Below, piece by piece: positions 25,775 to 34,812 of a stretch of 64,000 nucleotides of DNA. This DNA is from Desulfobacter vibrioformis DSM 8776 (GTDB lineage Bacteria; Desulfobacterota; Desulfobacteria; Desulfobacterales; Desulfobacteraceae). Position numbers and translations under genes: made by a program. The notes under the pieces are model-generated. The model did not search any database, was not told where the DNA came from, and saw only the letters and a list, made by a program, of their open reading frames with translations. How positions within the stretch are numbered: the stretch's first letter is position 1; the number at the start of each line of letters is the position of its first letter. Where the stretch lies: positions 248,001 to 312,000 of the forward strand of contig NZ_JQKJ01000001.1 in assembly GCF_000745975.1 (NCBI RefSeq), written 5' to 3'.

Positions 25775-26805
25775 TACAGATCTCCAAATGTTGCGGTTTC
25801 ATCACAAGGGCAAGCATGGCCGATACCTGACCGCACGGCCACGTCCGTTTCCGCAAGGGGTCTGCCAAACCCGTCACTGAAACGGCTGCTCACGTCGGCG
25901 CGAACCTGATTTTCCAGCAAGTCTTTGGAAAAACAGATACGCTGTTTTTGAAATATAACAATGGTTGTGGAGGACCCCGGGCGGTACAGGCTTTTGGGGC
26001 ACCCCTTTTCCATGAAAAGTCCGGGCACCACAGGCTGGGGATTTTCATATCCCTTTTTACTGTAGCACTGGACAATTTTTCCGATCATCATGGCCACCAC
26101 TTCCACCATGCACACAAGCCCGCATCCGGTGCCTCCGGGCACATCCGTATCAATGATGGTGACCACCCGGCGGTTTTTAGAGTAGGGCGTCACCTCACGT
26201 ACCACAGCCCCGGGATTGCAGGAGTGAAAATGCCCGTCTATTTCGTAAACATCCAATACCGTTCCTGCCACGGGCGTATGGTTATAATGATATTTATCCG
26301 GGGTAAGCCGGGTCAGGGCAAAACTGCCCTGGTCAAAGGCGTTAAGCCACTGGGGCTTATCCCGGCCGATAAGCTCATAGAAATCAAAGAACTTGCCTTT
26401 AATAAAAAGGGCTGAGTTTTTTGAAAAGGCCCCCACCAGAAGACGCGAGTCTGACGGTGAGACCACCGCATCAGTCCGTTCAGGCATGGGGCGAAGCTGT
26501 TCATAGCGAATTTTACGTTCAAAAACTTTTCGAAGGGTATCAAGGGTTGCAGGATCCCCGATCACCTCACTTAAATCAATGCCTTGGGCAGCCAGGAAAC
26601 GTTTCGCATCGGACGGGGGCTTGAAAAAAGGCAGATCATAGGAAACAGCCCCGATCAGGCTGGACATCCGGGCTGAAATCATCAGATGAAACAAAACGGA
26701 GGCATTTTCCCGAATTGGCGAGTAAATGGCATTGATAACAGGATCTGCCTTAAGGGTTTCGGTTCGGACCTGCCTGGTTTTACGGTCTATATATTGATGT
26801 TTCAT
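25774..26805 (-). CDS. phosphatidylserine decarboxylase-like protein
   Basis: 343-aa member of the PSD family, which makes phosphatidylethanolamine by a pyruvoyl-dependent decarboxylation. The C-terminal self-cleavage site is recognisable as YRPGSSTTIVIF (canonical LGST is replaced by PGSST; serine still available). HYNHTPVAGTVLD and GTGCGLVCMVEVVAMMIGKI match conserved PSD blocks. The start at 26805 has CAGGAG upstream; the longer frame to 26850 would overlap the preceding gene. No pssA is adjacent. It sits between the 801-aa unknown and the Lgt-like gene, so its substrate may be special. Confidence 0.8.
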   Translation of the reverse strand: MKHQYIDRKTRQVRTETLKADPVINAIYSPIRENASVLFHLMISARMSSLIGAVSYDLPFFKPPSDAKRFLAAQGIDLSEVIGDPATLDTLRKVFERKIRYEQLRPMPERTDAVVSPSDSRLLVGAFSKNSALFIKGKFFDFYELIGRDKPQWLNAFDQGSFALTRLTPDKYHYNHTPVAGTVLDVYEIDGHFHSCNPGAVVREVTPYSKNRRVVTIIDTDVPGGTGCGLVCMVEVVAMMIGKIVQCYSKKGYENPQPVVPGLFMEKGCPKSLYRPGSSTTIVIFQKQRICFSKDLLENQVRADVSSRFSDGFGRPLAETDVAVRSGIGHACPCDETATFGDL

Positions 26806-26809
26806 CGTG

Positions 26810-29215
26810 CTAATTCTCCTGCCAGGCCTGCATCTCCCGGCTGACCACAAGGACGATCAGGTAAATAAACTTCTTAAGCGTTTCAGGCGCACAGGTGTCG
26901 TCCATGAAATCCTGGCGCATGGATTTTAAAAACTTGAGGATATCCCGGCTTCCCAGAATCTGCCCAAGGGCCTGCCCGTAGGAGGCATCCCGGTATCTTG
27001 CCCACAGGTCGATCTGCTCAAAGGCCTTGCTGAGCAGGTCAAATCCCTGGCTGATATGGGCCGCTCTCAGGGTCTGGGCGTAATAGCTTTCCGCTTTTGT
27101 ATTAAATAGCGAGCCATTCATGGACATGGGCTTATGCTTTCCGGAGCTGTCAAGAATACCCTGGGTGATCCGGCCCCATGCCGCATAGGTCTGCGGCATA
27201 TTGACCCGGTTGTCAAGATCGTCCAGAACGGGTGAGCAGTTTAATGCCGCCACAAGGTCGGCCCCTTCGGTCTGAACCAGGGTGATCAGGGCCCGCTGGT
27301 ATTCCCGGACCAGCACCCGGGTGTAACCGGGATACCTGTGGCTTTGCCGGGTTTTAGCGGTATTTTTCAAAATTTTGGCCAAAAACTGATTCCGTGTTCG
27401 GGTTTTGACAAAAAAAGTGGGGATGCCAATGGCTGTACAAAAAAATATCTGGCGGCGTTCACTTTCAACGGTTGGGGAATCCGGTATCATGGTATGATCG
27501 ACCTGCCGGGAATAGATATACTTCTGGGCCAGGGCCGTGATCAGAATCTGCAGATCAGCAGCCTTGCCCATATCCCTGACAACATTTTCAAACACGCTGA
27601 AGTAACGGTGTTCAAACCCGGAATACCCCATCTGGTGGTATTTCCTCAAACGAACCAGCTGGTACAGGGCCATGCGCTCGTCAAATACGCCCATGTCGGT
27701 CAGATCTTTTTTAAGGCCTGCCTCGCTTTCCAGACTGCCGTTCAAGGCCGGGCTTTGGAAGGTGCTCATCACCGAGGTAAAATAGTCAATGAGCCGGCCA
27801 TCCGGAACAAAATCCCCTTTCAGCCTGAATATATTCGCAATCAGACGGTCCAGCCACACCGGGCCAAAGGGGGTCAGGGCCTGGCCCATGACCTTGAGAT
27901 GGGCCTTTTTCTTCCACCGCCGCCAGATCATGCGCAGATGGGTATGGGTCAGTTCGTGGGGCATAAAGCCTAAAACCCGTTCCGGGTGAAACTCCTGGAA
28001 ATCAATCCTGTGGGGGGCAGCCGAATAGGTGGTGGCAAACAGGGGCAAAAAATGCTCCCAGATTTTTATGGCCAGATCTCCGGTATATTTTTCATCCAGG
28101 GCCGTAAACCCTGAACCCGGATCAGACATGCACCGGGACAGTTTGACACTGCCAAGACTGATATGGGTGCCGTTATTGGCCAGACTGACATTAGAGGTGT
28201 TGGGGAGCACCACAAGGTTGGAGTTGATGATGCCTGCCTCCTTGAGCTGGGCCACGGCATTGAGCTGACTGCGGGACAACACCTTGTGGCAGACACTCAT
28301 GTACTCTTTTTTATCTTCCCCCCGGTCCCATCCGGACAGGCACGGGCTCATGAATAATTCGCGGTAAAACGCATCTGAAATAACATCGTTAAGCCGTTTC
28401 TGGTCCCCGGGCGGGGTGGCGGAGAAAAAAATCTTTACCTTCTGGCCGTTTTCATTAATCTCAAACTTATGCCCGGCATAGGCTACCAGGGCCTGGGTAA
28501 GAAGAAAACGAAGCAGGGTTTCGGCAGCAAGCTTCTCTCCCAAATTCCCTGAACCATCTGACTTTACCGGATAAAAGGAAAAAAGCTCAGGCGAACTGTT
28601 GTCATTGGAAAAATGGGCCAGCATTTTTTCGCCCCAGGTTTTGACCGGTTCCGGCACACCATTGTCATCGCCAACCGCATCGGCCAGGGCCAGCTTGAGC
28701 AGATAGGAGACAGGCACCCGGACCTGATTTTCTCCGTTTTTTTCAAACACGAAACAGGCGGCATCCCTGCGGTATTCTGATGCGGGAATGGATTTATCCG
28801 CCTTAAGATCTTTGTTAAACACCTGATTGGCAAACCGGTTCAGCACCCGGCGGGGAAACCACACCCAGGAATTTTCCCAATCCTGGCCATCCTTATCTTT
28901 GAGCAGACGTTCCAATGCCATGACCCGCCGCTGGGGCGTTTCTCCGGTTCTGGCCTGTTCCACAAGATTCCGGTAATAATTGGATGTTTCAATGACCCGG
29001 GCCAGGTCGATATTTTCCCGTTTCCCGGCAACCACTGCCTGAAATTCATTTTCAGCACCTGCCGTGGCATCCCCGGCCATGAACGGCAGGGTCCGGACAA
29101 AACTGTCCAAGGTCTGGTCATCCAGGCCCACAGCCGCGCTGATCCGATCCAGACGCCGGGCCATGTCAAACGGCGTGGACACTTTGTTTTCGTTACGTTT
29201 TATGGCTGCAATCAT
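26810..29215 (-). CDS. unknown 801-aa protein with HELTH motif
   Basis: I do not recognise a family. It is a large soluble protein without signal peptide or membrane segments. HELTH at residues 420-424 (FMPHELTHTHLRMIW) matches the HExxH zinc-binding pattern of metallopeptidases, but no clear third ligand is visible. The region around 340-365 (SNVSLANNGTHISLGSVKL) is glycine/asparagine-rich. It is the first gene of a four-gene operon with a PSD-like enzyme four bases downstream, an Lgt-like protein and a small membrane protein, which suggests a part in membrane lipid modification. Confidence 0.65.
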   Translation of the reverse strand: MIAAIKRNENKVSTPFDMARRLDRISAAVGLDDQTLDSFVRTLPFMAGDATAGAENEFQAVVAGKRENIDLARVIETSNYYRNLVEQARTGETPQRRVMALERLLKDKDGQDWENSWVWFPRRVLNRFANQVFNKDLKADKSIPASEYRRDAACFVFEKNGENQVRVPVSYLLKLALADAVGDDNGVPEPVKTWGEKMLAHFSNDNSSPELFSFYPVKSDGSGNLGEKLAAETLLRFLLTQALVAYAGHKFEINENGQKVKIFFSATPPGDQKRLNDVISDAFYRELFMSPCLSGWDRGEDKKEYMSVCHKVLSRSQLNAVAQLKEAGIINSNLVVLPNTSNVSLANNGTHISLGSVKLSRCMSDPGSGFTALDEKYTGDLAIKIWEHFLPLFATTYSAAPHRIDFQEFHPERVLGFMPHELTHTHLRMIWRRWKKKAHLKVMGQALTPFGPVWLDRLIANIFRLKGDFVPDGRLIDYFTSVMSTFQSPALNGSLESEAGLKKDLTDMGVFDERMALYQLVRLRKYHQMGYSGFEHRYFSVFENVVRDMGKAADLQILITALAQKYIYSRQVDHTMIPDSPTVESERRQIFFCTAIGIPTFFVKTRTRNQFLAKILKNTAKTRQSHRYPGYTRVLVREYQRALITLVQTEGADLVAALNCSPVLDDLDNRVNMPQTYAAWGRITQGILDSSGKHKPMSMNGSLFNTKAESYYAQTLRAAHISQGFDLLSKAFEQIDLWARYRDASYGQALGQILGSRDILKFLKSMRQDFMDDTCAPETLKKFIYLIVLVVSREMQAWQEN

Positions 29216-29449
29216 GCTGGGGAGTCATCCTGTCAGGAATGTTTGTGGCTATTCAACGTTAAAGAAAATAGTATTTTATTATTACATTAGTGTTACAAGG
29301 GTGCTAAGATTTTATGAAATAATTGTATGTATGAAATAAGGATGGTTTTTTTATAATCTGGCACGCTATAATCAGGCAGGATAACGACAATGGTTGTCTT
29401 ATACCTTGTGGGGTGCCCTAAATTTGCGTTGTGGCACAAAGGAGGGAAA

Positions 29450-29761
29450 ATGGCTCAAGGAGATGGATTTATAATGAATGAGGCGAAAACGGGTGGATCA
29501 GCCCCTGAAAACGCACTGCCCAGGGTCGAGTTTTCAAGTTTTATTTTATCTTTGTATTCATCCGGTCTTGTACAGCTCGGAACCGTGGAGGATCCCTCCA
29601 CCGGGAAAAAAACAAAAAATCTGGAAATCGCCAAACACACCATTGATATGATTGCAATGCTCCAGAATAAAACCTCAGGAAATCTGACCAGGGATGAAGA
29701 AAATCTGCTTGCCGCCCTGCTCAGTGAACTGCGCATGGCCTATGTGGCGGCCAAGGCCTGA
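29450..29761 (+). CDS. DUF1844 domain protein
   Basis: 103-aa protein. The DUF1844 signature is clear: FSSFILSLYSSGLVQLGTVEDP, then KNLEIAKHTIDMIAMLQNKTSGNLTRDEENLL. Function unknown; in deltaproteobacteria the gene often precedes ispE as here. Start chosen at 29450 because of the AGGAGGG site; the frame extends back to 29390 but without one. The TGA stop overlaps the ATG of ispE (TGATG). Confidence 0.85.
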   Translation: MAQGDGFIMNEAKTGGSAPENALPRVEFSSFILSLYSSGLVQLGTVEDPSTGKKTKNLEIAKHTIDMIAMLQNKTSGNLTRDEENLLAALLSELRMAYVAAKA

Positions 29762-30762
29762 TGCAAGTGTACCTTTCTCCTGCTAAAATCAATTTATTTC
29801 TTTATATCACGGGCAGGCGCCCTGATGGCTACCATGAGCTGTTTTCCCTTATGGTCCCTTTGACACTTGCGGATCGCCTGGAGATTGTCCGGTCAGGCAA
29901 CGGCATCAGGGCTGTGTGCAGCCATCCGGATGTACCGGAAGATGATAGAAACCTGGCATGCAGGGCCGCAGCCCTTTTCAGGTCTGAAATGATTGACAGG
30001 AATGCCGATTGTGTTTTTCATGATCTGACAATTCACATTGAAAAAAAAATCCCCGTATGCGGCGGACTTGGCGGGGGCAGTTCCAATGCAGCCTGTGTAC
30101 TCCTGGCTTTGAATGAACTCTGCGAAACGCCTTTGTCCACAGATGAACTGATGCGTTTGGGCCTGACCCTGGGTGCAGATGTTCCTTTTTTTATTTCCGG
30201 AGCCCCGGCATTCGCCTCCGGCGTTGGGGAAAAACTTGTGCCCTGCAGATTCATGCCAAACCTGTCGGTGATTATTGTCAATCCGGGTGTGCCTGCCTCA
30301 ACAGTAAATGTTTTCAGAAAGTTAGAATTTGGATTGACATTTACCCCCTCCTATACTATAAAACCGAGTTCGAATGCGTTGCCATTCGGAAAAAAGCTTG
30401 ATGGCAGGGAAATTTTGCATAACGATCTTGAAGGTCCGGCGTGCAATTTATACCCTGAGATCGGTACTGCAAAAAAAGAGATGGCGTTGTTGCTGGAAAG
30501 AAATATATATATGTCTGGAAGCGGCTCGTCTCTTTTTGCTCTTTACTCGGACCACAAAGTGGCCGAAAGGGACTATGAACGGCTTTCGCAGGTCCGGTCG
30601 GAAAATATGAAATTTATTTTTCTTTCCAGGATCGGGCTTTGGAATGGCTGCTGTAAACAAAAGAGTTTTGGGGCGTCGTCAAGCGGTAAGACACAGGGTT
30701 TTGATCCCTGCATTCAGAGGTTCGAATCCTCTCGCCCCAGCCAAAATTTTAAAGGGCTATAA
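29761..30762 (+). CDS. ispE: 4-diphosphocytidyl-2-C-methyl-D-erythritol kinase (reading frame runs through a tRNA gene)
   Basis: GHMP kinase of the non-mevalonate isoprenoid pathway. [22 protein letters not shown] and the ATP-binding [21 protein letters not shown] are canonical, with a GHMP C-terminal [13 protein letters not shown]. The enzyme normally ends at about 285 residues, soon after the FIFLSRIG part here (about residue 290). The frame has no stop there: it continues through the complete tRNA-Gln gene at 30669-30743 and stops at 30760-30762, giving 333 aa. The terminal 40 residues are therefore translated tRNA sequence. A lost stop codon or a sequence error near 30640-30655 are both possible (a shift of frame would give a TAA at about 30654). 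Confidence 0.9.
   Translation: MQVYLSPAKINLFLYITGRRPDGYHELFSLMVPLTLADRLEIVRSGNGIRAVCSHPDVPEDDRNLACRAAALFRSEMIDRNADCVFHDLTIHIEKKIPVCGGLGGGSSNAACVLLALNELCETPLSTDELMRLGLTLGADVPFFISGAPAFASGVGEKLVPCRFMPNLSVIIVNPGVPASTVNVFRKLEFGLTFTPSYTIKPSSNALPFGKKLDGREILHNDLEGPACNLYPEIGTAKKEMALLLERNIYMSGSGSSLFALYSDHKVAERDYERLSQVRSENMKFIFLSRIGLWNGCCKQKSFGASSSGKTQGFDPCIQRFESSRPSQNFKGL
30669..30743 (+). tRNA. tRNA-Gln (anticodon UUG)
   Basis: Full cloverleaf: acceptor TGGGGCG / CGCCCCA, D-arm GTC...GAC, anticodon stem CAGGG / CCCTG around loop TTTTGAT (anticodon TTG), T-arm AGAGG-TTCGAAT-CCTCT, discriminator G, and encoded CCA. It closely resembles E. coli tRNA-Gln. It lies inside the open reading frame of ispE, same strand, and 45 bp before prs. 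Confidence 0.97.
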
Positions 30763-30788
30763 ATGCTTGGAAAACAAAGAGGTCTAAT

Positions 30789-31727
30789 ATGAATGGCCTG
30801 TCAATTTTTGCCGGAAATTCAAATGCCCCCCTTGCAGAAAGAATATCGGAATATCTGGCCAAGCCTCTGGGGCGATTGAAAGTCAACCGGTTCAGCGACG
30901 GGGAAACCCAGGTCGAAATTCATGAAAATGTACGTCGGCGGGAAGTTTACGTGATTCAGTCTACGTGCAAGCCTGTGAACGACAATCTGGTGGAGCTTTT
31001 GCTGCTTGTTGATGCCTTCAGGCGATCCTCTGCTGCCCGGGTGACCGCTGTAATTCCCTATTTCGGGTATGCCCGCCAGGACAAGAAGGTCTCTCCCCGG
31101 GTGCCCATCAGTGCCAAGGTGGTTGCAGAACTGCTTGAAAGAACCGGTGTTGACAGGGTCATCACCATGGATCTTCATGCCGGACAGATCCAGGGGTTTT
31201 TCAATGTGCCTGTGGATAATCTTTACGCAGCCCCCATTATTATTGACGATATAAAAACCCGTTTCAGTGATGACATCATTGTCGTGTCTCCGGACGCAGG
31301 CGGTGTGGAGCGGGCCAGGGCCTATGCCAAGCGCTTAAATGCCGGGCTTGCCATCGTGGATAAACGCCGTAGCGCACCCAATCAGGCCAAGGCCATGGCC
31401 ATTATCGGAGATGTGGAAGGCAAAATTGCCCTGGTTATTGACGATATGGTGGACACGGCCGGGACCCTGACCGAGGCTGCCGGCGTTATCAGGGAAAAGG
31501 GTGCCAAGGAAGTGCATGCCTATTGTACCCATCCGGTATTATCAGGTCCGGCCATTGACAGAATAACACAATCATCTTTGAACTCCCTTGTTGCAACGGA
31601 TACCGTCCCCTTGTCTGAAGAGGCCCGTTCCTGTAGCAAAATAAAGACGCTTTCCATTGCAAAACTTGTCGGGGAGGCCATTATGCGCAGCTACAGGGGA
31701 GATTCTGTAAATTCTTTATTTGTATAA
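30789..31727 (+). CDS. prs: ribose-phosphate pyrophosphokinase
   Basis: 312-aa PRPP synthetase supplying 5-phosphoribosyl-1-pyrophosphate to nucleotide, histidine and tryptophan synthesis. Hallmarks are [30 protein letters not shown], the catalytic histidine in [11 protein letters not shown], and the PRPP-binding loop [15 protein letters not shown]. Length is standard. Part of the housekeeping string ispE-tRNA-prs-rplY-pth. Confidence 0.97.
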   Translation: MNGLSIFAGNSNAPLAERISEYLAKPLGRLKVNRFSDGETQVEIHENVRRREVYVIQSTCKPVNDNLVELLLLVDAFRRSSAARVTAVIPYFGYARQDKKVSPRVPISAKVVAELLERTGVDRVITMDLHAGQIQGFFNVPVDNLYAAPIIIDDIKTRFSDDIIVVSPDAGGVERARAYAKRLNAGLAIVDKRRSAPNQAKAMAIIGDVEGKIALVIDDMVDTAGTLTEAAGVIREKGAKEVHAYCTHPVLSGPAIDRITQSSLNSLVATDTVPLSEEARSCSKIKTLSIAKLVGEAIMRSYRGDSVNSLFV

Positions 31728-31785
31728 AAAGATATATTTGATCAACCTGTCTTTTTTGTGAAAGGGCGGGTACGAAAGGGTTAAA

Positions 31786-32406
31786 ATGGAACTTATAGAA
31801 TTAAGTGTCGCAAAAAGAGAGAGCACCGGAAAGGGTGCTGCCAGAAGATTACGGGCCGACAAAGCTATCCCGGGCATTGTTTATGGCGCAAAAATTGAGC
31901 CTGTAAAAGTATCGATTGATGTTAACACCTTTGATAAGGTGATCAGGGATAACGGCACCACGGGTCTTTTTTTTGATTTGAAAATCCAAGGCGAGACCAG
32001 CAGAATGGTTATGCTCAAGGATATCCAGATGGATCCCTTTGGCCTGCGTTACCTGCATATTGATTTTCATGAAATTGATATGGATGCAAAAGTCTCCATT
32101 GTCGTTCCGGTTGAAACCGAAGGTGTCTGCGCCGGCGTCAAAGAAGGCGGTATGCTCCAGATCATCCGTCGTGAGCTTGAAGTGCTTTGCAAACCCAAAG
32201 ATACCCCCGAAAGTGTTAAACTCGATATTTCAAAACTGGAAATCGGGGATTCCATTCATGTGGCAGATATTGATTTGGGAACCGAAATTGAGATTCCTTT
32301 TGACAACAATTTTACCGTAGTCACCATTGTTCCGCCTGCGGGTAGCTCGGATGATAACGAAGGTGAAGCTGAAGAAGCTGGTGTTGCTGAAGCCGCTGCT
32401 GAATAG
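31786..32406 (+). CDS. rplY: 50S ribosomal protein L25 (Ctc/TL5 family)
   Basis: 206-aa two-domain L25 of the Ctc type that binds 5S rRNA. N-terminal domain: ELSVAKRESTGKGAARRLRADKAIPGIVYG; a beta C-terminal domain follows (SIVVPVETEGVCAGVKEGGML), ending in an acidic alanine-rich tail. Located directly between prs and pth, a widespread order. Confidence 0.95.
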   Translation: MELIELSVAKRESTGKGAARRLRADKAIPGIVYGAKIEPVKVSIDVNTFDKVIRDNGTTGLFFDLKIQGETSRMVMLKDIQMDPFGLRYLHIDFHEIDMDAKVSIVVPVETEGVCAGVKEGGMLQIIRRELEVLCKPKDTPESVKLDISKLEIGDSIHVADIDLGTEIEIPFDNNFTVVTIVPPAGSSDDNEGEAEEAGVAEAAAE

Positions 32407-32426
32407 ATCCAACACCTTTTTGACGT

Positions 32427-32495
32427 TTTAACCACAGAACACACGGAAATCATAGAATTTTATCTTCAGTGCCTTCTGTGATTCCGTGGTTAAAC
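32427..32495. repeat. inverted repeat of the ACCACAGAACACA type
   Basis: TTTAACCACAGAACACACGGAAATCATAGAA pairs imperfectly with TTCTGTGATTCCGTGGTTAAA downstream. It fills the rplY-pth gap. It is related in design to the element nested in 5857-5933 and may form a hairpin in the polycistronic mRNA. Confidence 0.6.
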
Positions 32496-32519
32496 TTTTT
32501 CATATAAAAAGTATAAGTC

Positions 32520-33098
32520 ATGGCTGACTCAAAACGACTATTAGCGGGTTTGGGAAATCCTGGAGATCAGTATTCCCAAACCCGTCATAATATTGGCTTT
32601 GATGTAGTTGATGCTTTGGCGGATCGGACCGGGTGCTGTGTGAACAAGGAAAAGTTCAATGCCGCTTACACCGGCACACGCATGGGGCTTCAGGATGTTC
32701 TCCTGGTCAAGCCCCTTTTGTATATGAACAGAAGCGGCATCCCCATCCAGAAGCTGGCAGCCTATTTCAAAATCGATATAGCGGATATCATTGTGGTCCA
32801 TGATGACATTGATCTTGCCTTTGGAAAGATAAAGATTGTGCAGGGCAGGGGACATGGGGGACATAACGGCATCCGTTCAATCATTGATGCCTTTGGCCAG
32901 AAGGCATGTGTCCGGGTTCGGGTGGGTATTGGCCGGCCTGGCAATGAAGGATCCGTCACCGGACATGTCCTGGGCCGGTATGCCCCTGACGAGCAGGCCT
33001 GTCTGAATCAGGTTATTGATGACGCCTGTGACGCCTGCGTCTCTATCCTGGAAAAAGGGATCGTCAAGGCCATGAATCTCGTTAATTCCTCCCGATAA
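32520..33098 (+). CDS. pth: peptidyl-tRNA hydrolase
   Basis: 192-aa enzyme that frees tRNA from dropped-off peptidyl-tRNA. Signature motifs: AGLGNPGDQYSQTRHNIGFDVVD with the catalytic histidine, PLLYMNRSG, VVHDDIDLAFGKIKI and GHGGHNGIRSI. Length is normal. Confidence 0.97.
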   Translation: MADSKRLLAGLGNPGDQYSQTRHNIGFDVVDALADRTGCCVNKEKFNAAYTGTRMGLQDVLLVKPLLYMNRSGIPIQKLAAYFKIDIADIIVVHDDIDLAFGKIKIVQGRGHGGHNGIRSIIDAFGQKACVRVRVGIGRPGNEGSVTGHVLGRYAPDEQACLNQVIDDACDACVSILEKGIVKAMNLVNSSR

Positions 33099-33138
33099 CA
33101 CGCTTTTTTACTTTGCCTGGGAACCGTGTTTACAAAAG

Positions 33139-33164
33139 TTGTCAATAAATTAATAAGTTGACAA
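33139..33164 (+). promoter_or_regulatory. inverted repeat upstream of carD
   Basis: TTGTCAA (33139-33145) and TTGACAA (33158-33164), a perfect 7-bp inverted repeat with 12-nt spacer, in the AT-rich leader of carD. It may be an operator or include a -35 element. Confidence 0.4.
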
Positions 33165-33231
33165 TATTGTTTAAATATGGTTCTCTGCCTGAGAATGGAT
33201 AACCTGTATCAAAATAATAAGGTGGGCATAA

Positions 33232-33798
33232 ATGGCAAAACAATCTGGAGCAATCCAATCTGGGGCAATCAGGTCTGGGGCAATCAGGACTGAAGTAACT
33301 GGCAAGTCAACCAAAAAAGCGTTTTCAAAGGGCGACATGGCGGTCTATCCTGCACACGGTGTCGGCTGCATTGAATCCATCGAAAGCCAGGAAATAAACG
33401 GGGATACCATGAATTTCTACATGATGAAAATCGTGGAAAACGGTATGACAATCATGATTCCTACATCCAATGTCGAATCCGTAGGTTTGCGGGAAGTTAT
33501 TCCTGAGACCGAGGTGCCCCAGGTTTACGAGGTGATGCAGAAAAAGGCCCAGGCCAGTGACAACCAGACCTGGAACCGTCGTTACAGAGAATACATGGAT
33601 AAGATCAAAACCGGTTCCATATATGATGTGGCCGAGGTGTTCAGGGATCTTTTCCAGCTTAAGCTTGCAAAAGACCTGAGTTTCGGCGAAAGAAAACTTC
33701 TTGATACTGCCCAGAATCTTCTGGTCCAGGAACTTTCCATGGCCAAGGATGTTGATGAAGCGCTCATGATAAAAGAAATTGAAAATTTGTTCAGCTAA
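33232..33798 (+). CDS. CarD-family transcriptional regulator
   Basis: 188-aa CarD/CdnL protein, which binds RNA polymerase beta and stabilises open complexes. The RNAP-interacting domain starts at about residue 33 (FSKGDMAVYPAHGVGCIESIESQE) and the helical DNA-contacting region follows. The N-terminus is unusual: three direct repeats of a 5-residue unit (QSGAI, QSGAI, RSGAI) coded by 15-bp tandem repeats at 33241-33285, ahead of the conserved domain. The ATG is preceded by AAGGTGG. Confidence 0.92.
   Translation: MAKQSGAIQSGAIRSGAIRTEVTGKSTKKAFSKGDMAVYPAHGVGCIESIESQEINGDTMNFYMMKIVENGMTIMIPTSNVESVGLREVIPETEVPQVYEVMQKKAQASDNQTWNRRYREYMDKIKTGSIYDVAEVFRDLFQLKLAKDLSFGERKLLDTAQNLLVQELSMAKDVDEALMIKEIENLFS
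33241..33285 (+). repeat. 15-bp tandem repeat in the 5' end of carD
   Basis: Three copies: CAATCTGGAGCAATC, CAATCTGGGGCAATC, AGGTCTGGGGCAATC. The unit is a multiple of three, so copy-number change would keep the frame. Confidence 0.85.
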
Positions 33799-33817
33799 AC
33801 ACCTTGATCCTGATAAC

Positions 33818-33863
33818 ACAAACAACCCGGCAGGTGTCAATCCATGCTGGGTTTGTCTTTTTT
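33818..33863 (+). terminator. Rho-independent terminator after carD
   Basis: ACAAAC-AA-CCCGGCA pairs with TGCTGGG-TTTGT, then CTTTTTTC. The in-frame ATG at 33844 lies at the loop/3'-arm border of this hairpin, arguing against it as the start of the next gene. Confidence 0.65.
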
Positions 33864-33864
33864 C

Positions 33865-34800
33865 ATGCACCTGAAGATAGAAATTTCGCCGGATCAGGCG
33901 GGTGCCAGGCTTGACCAGGCCGTAGCTGATTCCCAGTCCCGGATATCCCGCTCCAGGGCTGCACACCTGATCTCCCAGGGGGTGATTACGGTGAACCACG
34001 GATGTAAACGCCCCGGTTATAAAGTTAAGCTGAAAGACCTGGTTGAAGGGGAGATCCCTTCAACAGATCATCAGGATAGAAAACCCCTTCTCCCGGAATC
34101 CATTCCTTTGAATATCCTCTATGAGGATGACTATATTCTCATGATTGATAAGCCTGCAGGCCTTGTGGTGCATCCCGGGGCAGGGAATGATTCCGGTACC
34201 CTGGTCAATGCCTTGATTGCCCACCATCCGGGCTTCAGCGAACAAGGCTGGGACAGGGACCGGCCAGGTATTGTTCATCGCCTGGACAAAGATACCTCCG
34301 GACTGATGGTCATTGCCAAAACCCTGAAATCCCTTGAATTTCTCCAAAAGGAATTTAAGCAAAGGCGGGTGGAAAAGCATTACCTGGCCCTGGCCCGGGG
34401 AGAAAATATTCCGGATGCGGGGGTGATTGAGCGCCCCATTGGCCGTCACCCTTTTCATCGCAAACGCATGACTGTTCTGGATGAGAACGGCAGATACGCA
34501 AAAACCCGGTTCAGTGTCATTAAACGTTTTCGTTCGGGGTGTCTTATGGATATCCGGCTCTATACCGGCAGAACCCATCAGATTCGCGTCCATTTTTATG
34601 ATCAGGGCATGCCCCTTTTCGGCGATTGCATTTACCAGCCGCGATCATCTATGAAAAAAGTCCCCGGGGTGCCGCGTCAGATGCTTCATTCCTGGACCTT
34701 GTCCTTTCGTCACCCTTATTCAGGTGTGCGCCTCTATTTTGACGCGCCCATGCCCGAAGATTTCAAAACCGCTTTGCTGCATCTGTCCGATGCCCCCTGA
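33865..34800 (+). CDS. RluA/RluD-family 23S rRNA pseudouridine synthase
   Basis: 311-aa enzyme with an N-terminal S4 RNA-binding domain (ARLDQAVADS...SRSRAAHLISQGVITVN) and a catalytic domain with the aspartate in GIVHRLDKDTSGLMV. The C-terminal TGRTHQIRVHF is also typical. RluD-like by length and domain order; the uridine targeted cannot be told from sequence alone. Start placed at 33865 because 33844 sits in the carD terminator; neither has a good ribosome binding site. Confidence 0.9.
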   Translation: MHLKIEISPDQAGARLDQAVADSQSRISRSRAAHLISQGVITVNHGCKRPGYKVKLKDLVEGEIPSTDHQDRKPLLPESIPLNILYEDDYILMIDKPAGLVVHPGAGNDSGTLVNALIAHHPGFSEQGWDRDRPGIVHRLDKDTSGLMVIAKTLKSLEFLQKEFKQRRVEKHYLALARGENIPDAGVIERPIGRHPFHRKRMTVLDENGRYAKTRFSVIKRFRSGCLMDIRLYTGRTHQIRVHFYDQGMPLFGDCIYQPRSSMKKVPGVPRQMLHSWTLSFRHPYSGVRLYFDAPMPEDFKTALLHLSDAP

Positions 34801-34812
34801 TTTTTTTTCGGC

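Noticed and set aside
29390-29449. N-terminal extension of the DUF1844 protein
   Set aside because: The extension lacks a ribosome binding site, whereas AGGAGGG directly precedes the ATG at 29450.
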